This document shows positions 32,168 to 43,760 of a stretch of DNA of 64,000 nt, piece after piece. Origin of the DNA: Callorhinus ursinus. Lineage: Eukaryota; Chordata; Mammalia; Carnivora; Otariidae. The stretch spans positions 23,676,587 through 23,740,586 of the forward strand of contig NW_020312785.1 in NCBI RefSeq assembly GCF_003265705.1, read 5' to 3'. The position numbers and the translations under genes were made by a program. The notes below the pieces were generated by a model. It was given only the letters and a program-made list of their open reading frames with translations, did no database searches and was not told where the DNA came from. Position 1 is the first letter of the stretch. Every line of letters begins with the position of its first letter.

Positions 32168-34059
32168 TCAGCCAACAAAAATAATAATATAAGGTTCACT
32201 CAGACTAGAGACAGCAAAAGTTTTGTACAACTCAACAATTACAAAGAAAAAAAAATTATAATGGATGGGAATATGGCCTAAAGAATTTTACTTTAAAATA
32301 TAGTAAATATAAAAGAGAAGCAATGTAAAATATTAAAACTTACTAATTATAGATAATTTCTGGTATCCAGTAGGGATTTTTTAAATAATGCCATTTATTT
32401 TAAAATGCTCTTTTAAATTGTCAGAAAGCTTTTAAAATTATTTTTGACTAAAATCAAGAGGGAAATTTGACTACAATGGGAGTAATGTAGCCTTCTCTAA
32501 CAGGAATGATTTAAATCTGTGAAAAGTGAGGCCTGACAGGCATAAATTGGCTCCTGTCTTTTGATATTTAGAAGATGCATTAGCTCTCTCTTCTTGACAG
32601 AATACAGTATTCCATAGGTAGATTAGACCCCATCAAATGTCTACACTAATAACATTTGTGATTGCCCATCTTTCCATTACAAGTGGCCACTTTTTCCATT
32701 GTTTTTTTTTCTGTCATTTACTGCTCGGGGTTGAGGGGGGAGAAAAATTGATTTGATGAAATATAAGGGCCCTTTATAGTTCTCTCCAAAAAATTACAGC
32801 TTTTTTTCTTATACTAGACTCCAAGTCTATCTCACATTCTAGAATCCTTGATAAACACCAGCCTAGAAAGCAAGAGAACTCAGGCAATCGCTTAGTCCTA
32901 CTAATTCATGACCACTTGATATTCTGGCATCTTTGATGATTTTCAAAGGTAAGTTATTTTCTATGCTCAATGAAATAAACACTTAGAATTTTATAAAAAG
33001 CCTTCAATAAGTCAAGTAAAATTCATCTAACACCTTTAATACGTGGTGAACTGGGGCTGTATTTAAACATGCAAGTGATATTTGAAATCAAAGAATAATT
33101 TTAAGCTCTATTTTAGGTCAAAGAGTTCTCTTAACCATAGTACTATCTCCATAGAAAATAAATCCCTTCCTGGTTTGCAAAGATTAGGTGATAAGGATTT
33201 TTAAAATCTAAACTGATCTCTTTTGCTGTATCCTTTGCGGTCTTCAGGGCACAAAGAGTAATTTTTCATGTAACAAAATTTTCCTTTTGTGTTTTCTTAA
33301 GGCAAATAATACAAAATTTCTGTCGAAGGGAAAAATATTAAACATATATTTATTAGTACAGACACACTTTCTTATATAGTCTTATATTCCAACCTAGAGA
33401 GCTTTATTTTTCTTGTAGTTAATTTTCTTTTACTCCTAAATCACAGAAAGATGTAAATATGGTCAAGTAGAAAAAGATTTTGAAAATTGCTCATTTATAC
33501 ATAGAGGCTTCAAGGACTACTCTCACTAGAAAGAGGTAGCCACGATTTAATGAGACAGAAACATAACCGTCTTCTATTATATACAAATAAGTAAAAATCA
33601 TAAATATAATTAATGTTTGCTGCTTTATATTAACATAATCTTCACCAAGGTACCTTCTTTTGAATCCTCTTTCAGAATTTCAAATCCCACACACATCATA
33701 TACCATAAATATTTTTGTTTTTCAATTTAGCCAACAGAAAGTGTTAGCTACTGAACAATTAAATACTTTCTCCAGATGTCTATTTTACTTTTGGAAGTTT
33801 GTTCTGCAACACACCCATCCCCAAAACACCTGCCTTTCAGCTTAACTTCAAAGGGATATTTCATATAAAAGCATCTGAGAGGAGAAAAATCTGACACCAC
33901 ACTTGTTTGAGTCTCCATTTAAAAAAAGGATAAAATAAGCAAATATATATTTATTTCTTAAAGAATAAGGCAATTAAAAAAAGTTTAGAAGCATATCTTG
34001 CAACAACTCTTGATTATCTTAAAGAGACCATATGATAAAAGAATTAAATAGGAGAGACT
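32168..34059. other. Unique AT-rich sequence
   Basis: No repeat, RNA gene or exon seen. Confidence 0.5.
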
Positions 34060-34285
34060 GGGCTATATTGTCTTGGTTGAAATTCAGGCTCTGTCATATA
34101 CCAATCACATGATTTTTGAGTAAGTTAACTTACTATGCTGAGGGTACTTACCTCATCTATAAGATGGGAGCAAAGATTTTATTTACCTCAGAGGATTGTT
34201 TTACAAAATGACAGTGATCCCATATGAAGCATTTATAACAGGGCCTGACACAGAGCACTCAATAAATATTAGGTGATGTGAGTAT
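34060..34285 (+). mobile_element. MIR SINE
   Basis: 'aggctctgtcatataccaatcacatga', 'acctcatctataagatggga', 'gcctgacacagagcactcaataaatatt' follow the MIR consensus order in sense. Confidence 0.85.
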
Positions 34286-35593
34286 AATTATATTGCTTAG
34301 ATGACTATAATTATTATTGTTAGTGTATATATACATTAGGTAGGCATATACATTTATTTGTGTGTGCTTCTATGTGTGTGTGTGTATATATATATATCAT
34401 ATATATCTCATACCTAAAGAGCATGAATCAGTTCAGTAGGTTTAACTTCACTCTCCCCAAATTCTTAACTGCTGATATAATTAATTAAATACAATACTGA
34501 ATGGAACATGTAATCCATTTGACAAACTTTTATGTACCATGACATTAATCTACTGTAAATATTCACCACAGCTAGTACATCAAACAGCTTATGATACTGC
34601 TACCAAATTTTAGTTTTTCTTCTAGCCCTTAAGACCCTGTCACTGGCAAAGGTGGAACTGGGGCAAAAACCAAACAAGCCAACAAAAGTCTCCAAACATC
34701 AGTAGCTCATCCTTTACCCAACCTTTATTTATATCCATGAGGAACTGGGGCTGGATAAATGCACTCCAAAGTAGCTCAGAATGCCATGCTCTTAGTAAAA
34801 GTGGGAGCAAACTCGAAAATGATAATCATTCAGGAGAACTTGAGTAGTATGGGCTTCGGTGCACACCTATTTACACAAACACACAGACTCATGGACACAC
34901 ACATACCCTGTATCTTGTGGCTTCCCTCATATTAGAATTCAGCGAAATGACGGACCGCAACAATAAATAGAGGAATTTCTATTTTATGTAAATGTGGTCA
35001 TCTCTATTTATTCACCAATTCATTCTCTCAGTTAATAAACTAACAAAACAATCCTCTATTATAACAGGAACTATATCTCAAGTTTGCTTTCAAATAAGTC
35101 CAATCCCATTCTTTTCAACTGAGGAATCAATTACTATGATACAAACACTAAAATCATATTTGACTAGGGTCTTATTTCTACATAATCCCCTAAGTTGCTT
35201 CTGCATATTTAAAAGTAATTAAGGCATAAGGATGATGCAGGAAGAACAATACAAGTTTCTGTTTAAACTAAAAATATCAAAGTATGAGATTATATTTGGT
35301 TATTAATTATGAATTGACCTGACTTGACTTTAATACTTTTGTCCAAGGAGCCCTAAAGGGCTATTTTTATTTTCCCTGAAAATGATTAGATAGCCACTAC
35401 ATGAACCCTTTTGTTTCTGCCTTCATACACTCTACCTCTGGAATCTAAGGCAACATTGAGGTATTTAAACAGGGTGGAGGCGGGGAGTGGGGATGAGAGA
35501 AAGAGATCTCAAATATTAGAACTCTGTTGTTGCTAGCTAGCACTAAATAAATGGATAACTGAGTATGCCTGGGGCAGGAGGAGTGGGGGGATT
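34286..35593. other. Unique AT-rich sequence
   Basis: Includes a GT/TA microsatellite at 34373-34406; nothing else recognised. Confidence 0.5.
34373..34406. repeat. (TG)n(TA)n microsatellite
   Basis: TGTGTGTGTGTATATATATA. Confidence 0.9.
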
Positions 35594-35596
35594 ATG

Positions 35597-35660
<64 letters not shown>
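35597..35660. repeat. (TA)n(GA)n compound microsatellite
   Basis: About 13 TA units run directly into about 19 GA units. Long and uninterrupted, so likely to be highly variable. Confidence 0.95.
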
Positions 35661-35662
<2 letters not shown>

Positions 35663-35734
35663 GCACACAGATGCACTCACTATGAAAAAGGTCCAGTATT
35701 TCATACTTAAATGTGTTCTAATATTCACATAAAT

Positions 35735-35900
35735 CTTCAAGAGAAGTAGTATTACTCGTTTTTAGATGAAGAGACTGAGCCCTGGTGAAGGAAGACAACT
35801 TGCCAACACTCACACAAACAGTAAGTTTAGAGGCAGGATTGGGATTTGAGTTTGTCTGACTGACTTCAAAGCCAGTTTTAACAACTGTGATAGATTGCCT
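35735..35900 (-). mobile_element. MIR SINE, antisense
   Basis: 'agtattactcgtttttagatgaagagactgagccc', 'aacttgccaacactcacacaaacagtaagtttagaggcaggattgggatttgag' is the classic reversed MIR order. Confidence 0.85.
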
Positions 35901-36639
35901 TCTACAGCTAATGGCCTGACTGTCAAGACTAGGTATGACTGTTGAACACGTCAACATCATTTTAATCAAAGTGGGAAAATGGAATAAATGTGGAGGGGAG
36001 GGTTTCTTTCGCTTTGTTTTGTTTTTGTTTTCTGCTTGTTTCTCTGTTTGGTTTTAGACACATAGTATTTAGGTATCACTAACAAGAACATTCTTATTCT
36101 TGAATCCTGAGGTCCTCCCTGCCATATTAGGTCTTCTCTGACAATCATTATGAACAGACCAGCTGTCCAACATTGCTCATAAAATAGTTCCTAATTCACA
36201 CAGAATCGCTTGTCCTGAGCCCCTCTCTCCTGTCTTCTTTAAAAAGCATATGTCACAGCTGCATTTCAACTAGGCTCAAGTAGTGCTTCATCTGTAAGCC
36301 ATCTCAATGGACAACTAACATTTTGAAGTGCACACAAAGTGGGACCCATAGTGCCTTACTGTTAATTAAAACCATCCTGACAGCCACGGGCTTGGCCTTT
36401 ATGATCAGCTTCTTTCCATGTTTGCCGAGTTGAGTCAACACATCTGCACCTGTAGGCTGGCTCAAGACGAATCAAATGTGAAAACTGAAGTGATCCTTGA
36501 AAAACAGGAGGGTTGGACTCTTTTTTCCTAAGATAAGCAATTCTCCTGTACCAAACGTGAATGTGTACATTCAGTCCAATCCTTGGAACATCACTATTAT
36601 TGCTAATAAAGGAACGTTAGACATTCTGATACCTTAAAG
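35901..36639. other. Unique sequence, part may be conserved noncoding
   Basis: 36240-36480 is repeat-free and moderately GC, with TACTGTTAATTAAAACC and CACAGCTGCA (E-box) words. No exon seen. The rest is AT-rich. Confidence 0.3.
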
Positions 36640-36987
36640 CAGCTGTTCTCAAATGATCTGGTGTCAGGAACCTTTTACATTCTTAAAAATTACTGAGGAC
36701 CCCAAAGTGTTTTTATTTACGGGAATCCTATCCATTGATGCAATTATGTTAGAAATTTAAATGGAGAAAAATTTAAAATACTAACTTACTTTAAAATAAA
36801 GGTAACTTTATTAAATGTCAATATAAATAACACTTTCATGAAAACTAATTATATTTTCCCAGACAAATAAACACAGCGAAAAGAATGGCATTGTTTTACA
36901 TTTTTCCAGACTTGTTTTTAATGTCTGGTTTAACGAATAGACAGCTGGATGCTATCTATCTACTTCCACATTCAGTCTGTTGCAATA

Positions 36988-37027
<40 letters not shown>

Positions 37028-37503
37028 TGACAGAGAGAGACACAGTGAGAGAGGGAACACAAGAGGGGGAGTGGGAGAGGGAGAAGCAGGCCTCCCGCAG
37101 AGCAAGGAGCCCGATGCGGGGCTTGATCCCCGGACCCTGGGATCATGACCTGAGCCGAAGGCAGATGCTTAACGACTGAGCCACCCAGGTGCCCTGTTAT
37201 TTTGTTGAAATATATGAAGAAAAGTAAGCCTCACAAAGACATCTAGGCAGAAAATGAAGAAGTATCTTAATAGCCTTTTCAAATAATTGTGGATAATCTT
37301 CTTTCATACTACACCAACAGTCAACGTGTAGTTGTTCCTTAAATGTTAGTGGCAATGTGGAATCTGAAAACGTATCAACGAACTTTTGGTAATCTATGAG
37401 ATTAAACTACATTGTTTTGCCTTTGAATGAATCTTTTACCATGCATGATTTTGACCTTGTGGACTCCCTAAGAGGATCTCTTGACCAAACTTTGACAATC
37501 ACT
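36640..37503 (+). mobile_element. hAT-Charlie-type DNA transposon fossil, split by a SINE
   Basis: Left end CAGCTGTTCTCAAATGATCT and right end CTTTGACAATCACTTA resemble the hAT inverted ends (CAG.G.TTCTCAAA). Inside are 'gaggaccccaaagtg', 'aatggcattgttttacatttttccag' and 'ttgaccttgtggactccctaagagg'. I recognise these from a non-autonomous hAT family but cannot give the subfamily. A SINE with a (TTA)n tail occupies 36989-37194. Confidence 0.65.
36989..37194 (-). mobile_element. CAN-SINE antisense with (ATT)n-expanded tail
   Basis: Thirteen ATT units (36989-37027) replace the usual poly-T. GACAGAGAGAGACACAG, GAGCCCGATGCGGGGC and head complement CCACCCAGGTGCCC follow. TSD not clear. Confidence 0.93.
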
Positions 37504-37507
37504 TATG

Positions 37508-38481
37508 CAAAAAAACAAAAACAACACACCTCTCAAAAAAGTACAAATGAGTGAACCTAGCAGAGTGACAAAGGAAGACACAGCAATTGTACAAAGAACC
37601 TTATAAAAGGATTCAAGATTTAATTTACTTCATACTAGTAGATTTGTAAAGATTAGGAAAGAGGCCCTCTTGGAGACCCAGCCTTACAAACTTGGCTTAG
37701 AGAGTAGGGAGTCAGTTGGACTATAGCCTCTGTTTGCTCCCTTGGCTGGATTTATCTTTCACAGAAAGAATAAACTACACAACCATATGTGACAGTCCTA
37801 GTTACATTAACAGACAAGGAAGAGCAATCCACACAGAGTAGAAAAAAGAGAAGAAAAACAAATTTTCACTTGTGAGCCACAACAGTCTGATAAAATTCGT
37901 ACTATTCTCTTTCATTCCTTCACTTCTGCAGTCAATTCATGACACGTGTGACAGTTAAAAGTTCATGATCCGTAGAAATAATATCAGGTCCCAGTAAATG
38001 GCTTTTATTTTATGACCTGGGTATTGGGTGGGGAAAAGTAGGTACAGAGTAAACATTGAAAAAGAAAGAAACCCAATTTTTAAATCGTAATCGTAAGAGC
38101 TTTTTTTTTAAAAAAAAAAGTGAACAGTTCTCTTCACTGAAAAGGAATAAAAGTTAAAATTTCAAAGCATTTTGAATTTGTTTCATAAATAAAGGTACAT
38201 GCCACCCAAAGACAGTGACTTTGGGTCACTTTAATGAGACTATAATGAGAATAAAATGGAATAACAGATTCTAAAATAGCAAATTTTATAAAAACTGAAA
38301 TAGTTTAAAACTTTTTTCTTTAAAATTTTATAAGACCACTAATTTTAGCTCATTTGCATCAACTAAAGAGTGCATCAGTGAAGAAAGATATTTATAACTA
38401 AATTAATTTTCAGCAAAAATTAATGTCTATCTCATTTCTGTTTAAATTATCGTGCCATGCTGCAACAATAATAATGATAAT
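37508..38481. other. Unique sequence
   Basis: No repeat or exon recognised. Confidence 0.5.
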
Positions 38482-38494
38482 AAATAATAAATTG

Positions 38495-38684
38495 GTGGGG
38501 CACCTGGGTGGCTCACTCGGTTGGGTATCTGCCTTCGGCTCAGGTCATGATCCCAAGGTCCTGGATAGAGTCCTGCATCGGGCTCCCTGCTCAATGGGGA
38601 GTCTGCTTCTCCCTCTCCCCGTGCCGCTGCCCCTGCTTGTACCTCTCTCTGTGTGTGTCAAATAAATAAATAAAATCTTTAAAA
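38495..38684 (+). mobile_element. CAN-SINE
   Basis: GTGGGGCACCTGGGTGGCTC head, CCTGCTTGTACCTCTCTCTG region. TSD AAATAATAAATTG at 38482-38494 and 38685-38697. Confidence 0.95.
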
Positions 38685-38697
38685 AAATAATAAATTG

Positions 38698-39375
38698 TCA
38701 TGCCATGCAGCAACTATTATCAAGTTCAGAATACTCCCTTATTCAATTTATTTATATGTAGTTATAATGAAAATGTGGCTTTTACCAACATAACCTGCTA
38801 TCGAAGAAACTAGTTATTTCCGACTATATCTGGTGACCAGAGGGCACAGTTCTGAAACTACAATAATTGCTGAACATCACTGTCTTCGGAGACTTGTGCT
38901 GTGTGGTAAATATGCAAGTTTGCAAAACACAGTGTTTATAAGTGATGACTCATACATACTGGAGTTTACCAATAAGTGTGAGTTGCCATTTAAATGAATA
39001 CATTAAACACTGGTCATGAGTAGAAAAAATACTGTATCTGGTACTAATTGTGGTTCTTTTTTCCTTTACCACTGTCTGAGCTCATTAGAATCACATGCTG
39101 TGCAAATCTCTCCCCTTCAGAAAGTCAGACACTGTTGCCTCCCTCACGCCATCAGTTAACCTTAAGCTTCACTGTATCAGGAAGCTATGGGCATTGAAAG
39201 TACACACCGCAGCAGTGGTAAGGACAGTTTCTACTCCACAGATGAAAAGCATGCATGAGTTGAACTGAACATTAATCTGCACCCTAGAGCTTGCTAAAAT
39301 CCTTCTAACAGATTTTTTGCTCAGCCTTTCAACATAGATACAATAAAAATGTAAGATGAATTCCATACCTACTCT
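38698..39375. other. Unique sequence
   Basis: Repeat-free; contains a CTCF-like core (38834-38847). No exon recognised. Confidence 0.4.
38834..38847 (+). promoter_or_regulatory. Possible CTCF core motif
   Basis: TGACCAGAGGGCAC fits the CCACCAGRGGGCRC core at about 12 of 14 positions. It lies in unique, not SINE, sequence. Motif match only; binding is not shown. Confidence 0.3.
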
Positions 39376-39390
39376 AAAAAGTCAATTTTA

Positions 39391-39609
39391 GGGGCACCTG
39401 GGTGGCTCAGTCGGTTAAGCGTCTGTCTTCGACTCAGGTCATGATCCCAGAGTCCTGGGATCGAGCCCCGCATCGGGCTCCCTGCTTGGCGTGAAGCCTG
39501 CTTCTCTCTCTCCCACTCTCCCTGCTTGTGTTCCCTCTCTCGCTGTGTCTCTCTCTCTGTCAATTAATTAAATAAATAAAATCTTTATAAAAAATAAAAA
39601 TAAATAAAT
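39391..39609 (+). mobile_element. CAN-SINE, arctoid type
   Basis: GGGGCACCTGGGTGGCTCAG head, CCCTGCTTGTGTTCCCTCTC region, long AAATAAATAAAATCTT-type tail. TSD AAAAAGTCAATTTTA / AAAAAGTAAATTTTA at 39376-39390 and 39610-39624. Confidence 0.96.
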
Positions 39610-39624
39610 AAAAAGTAAATTTTA

Positions 39625-40057
39625 GTTTTACTGAAAATGACCAGTGAAACCCAAAAATATAAACATGAAGCTTAAAATAATTCAAAGATTTATTTTAATT
39701 ACAAAAACAATTTAAATTACAAGGATATAGGTGGAAAGGCAGAAAGAAAACCTACTATGATCCATGTTTTTCCTCATAATGATGAATTATGACTCTGCAT
39801 TTCAGGACAGGAAACCTGTATTTCGAAAAGTATCTCTACCTAGATTTCACTAACACCCTGTGAAGTCAAATTCTGGTTGGCTCCAGATATATTACAAATA
39901 TATTCTTCCTTAAATAGAAAAAACTACATTCACATTAACTTAGAAATTGTTCAGAAAATCAAACTGAAAATTATATATAAAATCATTTTCATATTCACAC
40001 AAAGGATTAAGTTATAAGTTCCAGGCTGTTTACAGCTATCTACTTGGCTCAAAAAGC
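39625..40057. other. Unique sequence
   Basis: Nothing recognised. Confidence 0.5.
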
Positions 40058-40066
40058 AAAATGTAG

Positions 40067-40202
40067 GGGTGCCTGGCTGGCTGCGTCAGAACAGCATGCA
40101 ACTCTTATTCTTGTGGTCGTGAGTTCGAGCCCCATGTTGGGTGTAGAGATGACTTAAATAAATGGATAAGTAAAAACTCAAAAAAAAACAAAGAAAGAAA
40201 GA
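40067..40202 (+). mobile_element. Short-type CAN-SINE
   Basis: GGGTGCCTGGCTGGCTGCG head, CATGTTGGGTGTAGAGATGACTT end, A-rich tail; no CT block. Weak TSD AAAATGTAG / AGAATGTAG at 40058-40066 and 40203-40211. Confidence 0.88.
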
Positions 40203-40308
40203 AGAATGTAGCCAATGTGAGTTCTATACTGTTAATTGGATACACGTTTTGCCTAAGAGTTGCAAACCCAAAGATTATCCCTCTAGGAGATAAGAGGTAC
40301 ATATATTA

Positions 40309-40511
40309 TTTATTTATTTTTAGAGAGAGAGTGTGCGTGGGTGCGTGGGCAGGGTTGGGAATGGGGTGGGGGGAGGGGGAGAGGGAGAGAGAGAATCCGA
40401 AGCAGGCTCCATGTCCAGCACAGAGTCCAACACAGGGCTTGATCTCACAACTCTGAGATCATGACCTGAGCTGAAATCAAGAGTATGACCCTTAACCGAC
40501 TGAGCCACCCC
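40309..40511 (-). mobile_element. CAN-SINE antisense, older subfamily
   Basis: GA/GT-rich block, GCAGGCTCCATGTCCAGCAC, GACTGAGCCACCCC end. 17-bp TSD AAGAGGTACATATATTA / AAAAGGTACATATATTA (40292-40308, 40512-40528). Confidence 0.95.
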
Positions 40512-40528
40512 AAAAGGTACATATATTA

Positions 40529-41118
40529 AACCCAATGAAGTGTCTTAAGAATAACAAACACCTTTTCTCTAATTACATGTTCACCAAGAAATCTTATAAT
40601 TTGATTTCCTGAGAGCAAAAGAACTTATCTGTGGTTGTGAATATTCTGGATTTCTAATAAACTCAATATATCATCAAACTGAAAATTAATAAATTGCTAT
40701 TCTCATTTCCTTTGTTTTTTCTTGAAAGAAGGTATATTCACTTGACATTTTTATCAATGATATATCAAGGATAAAAGAGCAATTCCAAGAGAAAGACCCA
40801 GTCATTTTCTTAGACCACCAGTATATTTTGGTAAATAGTTACTTAATTTTAATATCAAGCATTATGCAATTAAAATAATTTATAAAGTAATTGTAAGAAC
40901 TATCAATAGTTACTGATGCTTAACCATTAGGTATCCTAAACTGATTCTAATACTTTCAACTATATAAGTCGATGATGTCACAATAAAATAATAAAATTAT
41001 ATGACCCTGAAATGCTCCAAAATTTAAGTAATATAAAGCTAGACATCCATAGTGGCATTTCATGAAGACATTAAGAGAAAGTATGGATACCAAAATACTC
41101 CTGAGCCTTACTATTATA
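40529..41118. other. Unique AT-rich sequence
   Basis: Nothing recognised. Confidence 0.5.
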
Positions 41119-41130
41119 CTACTTAATATT

Positions 41131-41313
41131 TTTTAAAGACTTATTTGAGAGATAGAGAATACAGAGGGGCAGAGGGAGAAGAAGGAAAGAAGCAGACTCC
41201 CCGCTGAGTCAGGAACCTGATGTAGAACTTGATCCCAGGACCCATGAGATCATGACCTGAGCAGAAATCAAGAGTCAGATGCTTAACTGACTGAGTCACC
41301 CAGGCGCCCTATT
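41131..41313 (-). mobile_element. CAN-SINE antisense
   Basis: TTTTAAAGACTTATTTGAGAG, GCAGACTCCCCGCTGAG, GAGTCACCCAGGCGCCC end. TSD CTACTTAATATT at 41119-41130 and 41314-41325. Confidence 0.94.
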
Positions 41314-41325
41314 CTACTTAATATT

Positions 41326-41999
41326 AAAGGCCTTCTTTATTTTGGAAGAGAGAATAAATGAGTAATACTACATTTACACATCCTCAATGTATTAGACAAT
41401 CAATAGTGTGTATATATTTATAAAGGATTCTTCATGGTCCTATAGAATAGTCTTCATTAAACTGAAATTTCATGCCATTTTATATATTTCAAAGGTGTCA
41501 CATATTTATTGTTTATATACATAATAGTGCAAATGTCAAGAGGTATGTGTGTATGTATGTATATGTTTCTGTGTGTCTGTGTGTTTTAAATTTCTATAGC
41601 TTTTTTTTTACTCCTCAGTAAAAGATTACTTTAAATCAGACCTACATTCACCTAAGGAATGGCACTTTTGTAGAGTTTATTCCAAGGAAGCAGGAGAAAA
41701 TTTCACTCTTTCCAATCCCACTAGTAACCAAAACTGATTCAACTCCTAGAAGGGATCAATGAGAATATGAAATGTCATTAGGTAATTCATAAGAGAGTTG
41801 AGTAGATTCAAACACTAAGGAAATCTTGAAAAAAAAACTCCATTGTGGAAGAAAATTAGGACAGAGAGTAATGGGGAGAAGAGAGAAATGAGCAAATATT
41901 CTAGGTATTCCTCTGTGTAATTTCATTACAGTAGAGACAGCAGTTTTGAAAGGTGTTAACTAATTGAAATAGGCTGAAAGCACCATTTATAAGTATTTT
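41326..41999. other. Unique AT-rich sequence
   Basis: Short GT/GTAT patch at 41545-41585; otherwise nothing. Confidence 0.5.
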
Positions 42000-42039
42000 A
42001 CAGAGCTGACTTTCCTCTGTGTTCTCTCCTGTGCCCAGT

Positions 42040-42195
42040 TTCATCAGCCACACCTGGGAACTCGCCAGAAATGCAAATTCTCAGGCCCAATCCCAGCCCT
42101 GCTAACTCAGAAGATCTGCTAACCCAGAAATCCAGGTTTGAACAAGCAAACCAGGTGATCGGATACACACTACAGTTTGAGAACCCCTGTTCTAC
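42040..42195 (-). mobile_element. MER5/MER20-like hAT-Charlie fossil
   Basis: 'cacctgggaactcgccagaaatgcaaattctcaggcccaatcccag' and the terminal 'acacactacagtttgagaacccctg' match a short hAT element read on the minus strand. Confidence 0.75.
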
Positions 42196-42196
42196 C

Positions 42197-43419
42197 CTTG
42201 AGTTACACCCCAGGGAGAAAGTTAGGTCAGAGATCATTCAGTTTGTCATTGCACTAAACAACGCCAATGATTGCAAAACCATGTAAATAGAAGAAGTTGG
42301 CCATTAGAAAACATAGAACCACAGACATGAAAGTACTTGAAGTAATAGATAATTAAACCCATACTTGGAGAAGTTCTGAAATCCAATCTCTGGGAAATAA
42401 TTACAAAAAACTACATTTGTAGTTTTGAAGTCTACTTTTGTAGAACATAGTTACATAATTTTTTATGAAACTGATGTACAAGAGCACCAGCCACAAAATT
42501 TACTCAACTGAAATGGAGTGAATAAGTAAAAGAGCATTCACTTGAAATAAACAAGAATTTAAGGCGTGTGCTGAACCCCCCTATCCATTCTCGTTCAGTT
42601 ATTTTGTGAGTACCCTTACCTCTTTTACAGATAGGTACTGTATTAGTGATATTGACTCTGCAATACTGAGACCGAGAGATTAAGATGATGCCCCGTGTGC
42701 TCCTGGAAACTGCTGATCCTGATCTTACTAAAATGAGTAAGAGAGTCATGCACCAGTAACCTGACCTTTAACCTGAGCTTGCCTTTCAGGAATTTTGAGA
42801 CAGACTAAATCAATTGATATGGCCATTACAATTGGAGTCCTGTCAAAATTTTTACAGTATTTGAAAGGGGTAATTGGAATCTGAAATGGACTGTAAGCAA
42901 CACGGAACCCTAGTTCTCATATGCCAAGAATCCAAAAGACTTCGATTTCTTCTTTACACTGAATAACAGGAAGCAAGCAAAAATGTTAAACAACAATTTC
43001 CAAGCAGATACTGAGAGATTTTACTATTATGATTCCAATATATGTCCAATAATTCTTTCAATAATGTAAGAAACGATAGGAGAAAAATAATTTTTTTTTA
43101 AAAAATGACTTTAACACGTATCTCCTGATGGTGTGAACTGACGATTTTCCCTGAAAACTTCATAATTTTGGAGAATATGGAAAACACTCCCCATTTCTCT
43201 CTTACCTAGTTCAAAGGAAAAATATTTTACAGGAGAGCCTAAAGATAATCTTTATTTTCCATTTAAAAAACAATTAAATTGAAGCTTAAACTTTTCAATT
43301 TCAAAAACTAAAATATATGGCTTTTTTTGTTTGTTTCGATTTATGCCTAGCCCATGAGGTGCTTTTTGTAGTGGACAGAAAAACAGAATGCTTTTTAATA
43401 TCAATGTGTGTTTTGAATT
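42197..43419. other. Unique sequence
   Basis: Nothing recognised. Confidence 0.5.
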
Positions 43420-43760
43420 GTACTAACAAGCGACATATCAGCTGCGAGGTGAGACTACATTGAAAAAGACGGCTTCAGCTTACGGAAAATACCAGCTGTC
43501 TCCACTCTGTGAAGATGGATTACCACCTGTCCTGTTATCTTCCATACACAATACAAGGCACGTTGGCCATTTTAACCAGGATAACTGTACCCATATGTTC
43601 TTTAATTTGGGTCTGCATGCTGCCTGCCATTAAATATTCGTAATGGATTATTGTAAATAGGAGATTAGCATGGGAGGCAGGGTGTTTAAGCAGAGTCTAA
43701 GCCTCTGTTTCATTAAACCTCCTTCCTTGTTCTCGAAACCTGTACAAGCGAAAATACTTG
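43420..43760. other. Non-repetitive block, candidate conserved noncoding element
   Basis: Repeat-free, with several CpGs ('caagcgacat', 'gctgcgagg', 'aagacggctt', 'gcttacgga', 'gcacgttgg') and clustered homeodomain-like words (CCATTAAATATTCG, TAATGGATTATTG). No long frame. Regulatory role is inference. Confidence 0.3.
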
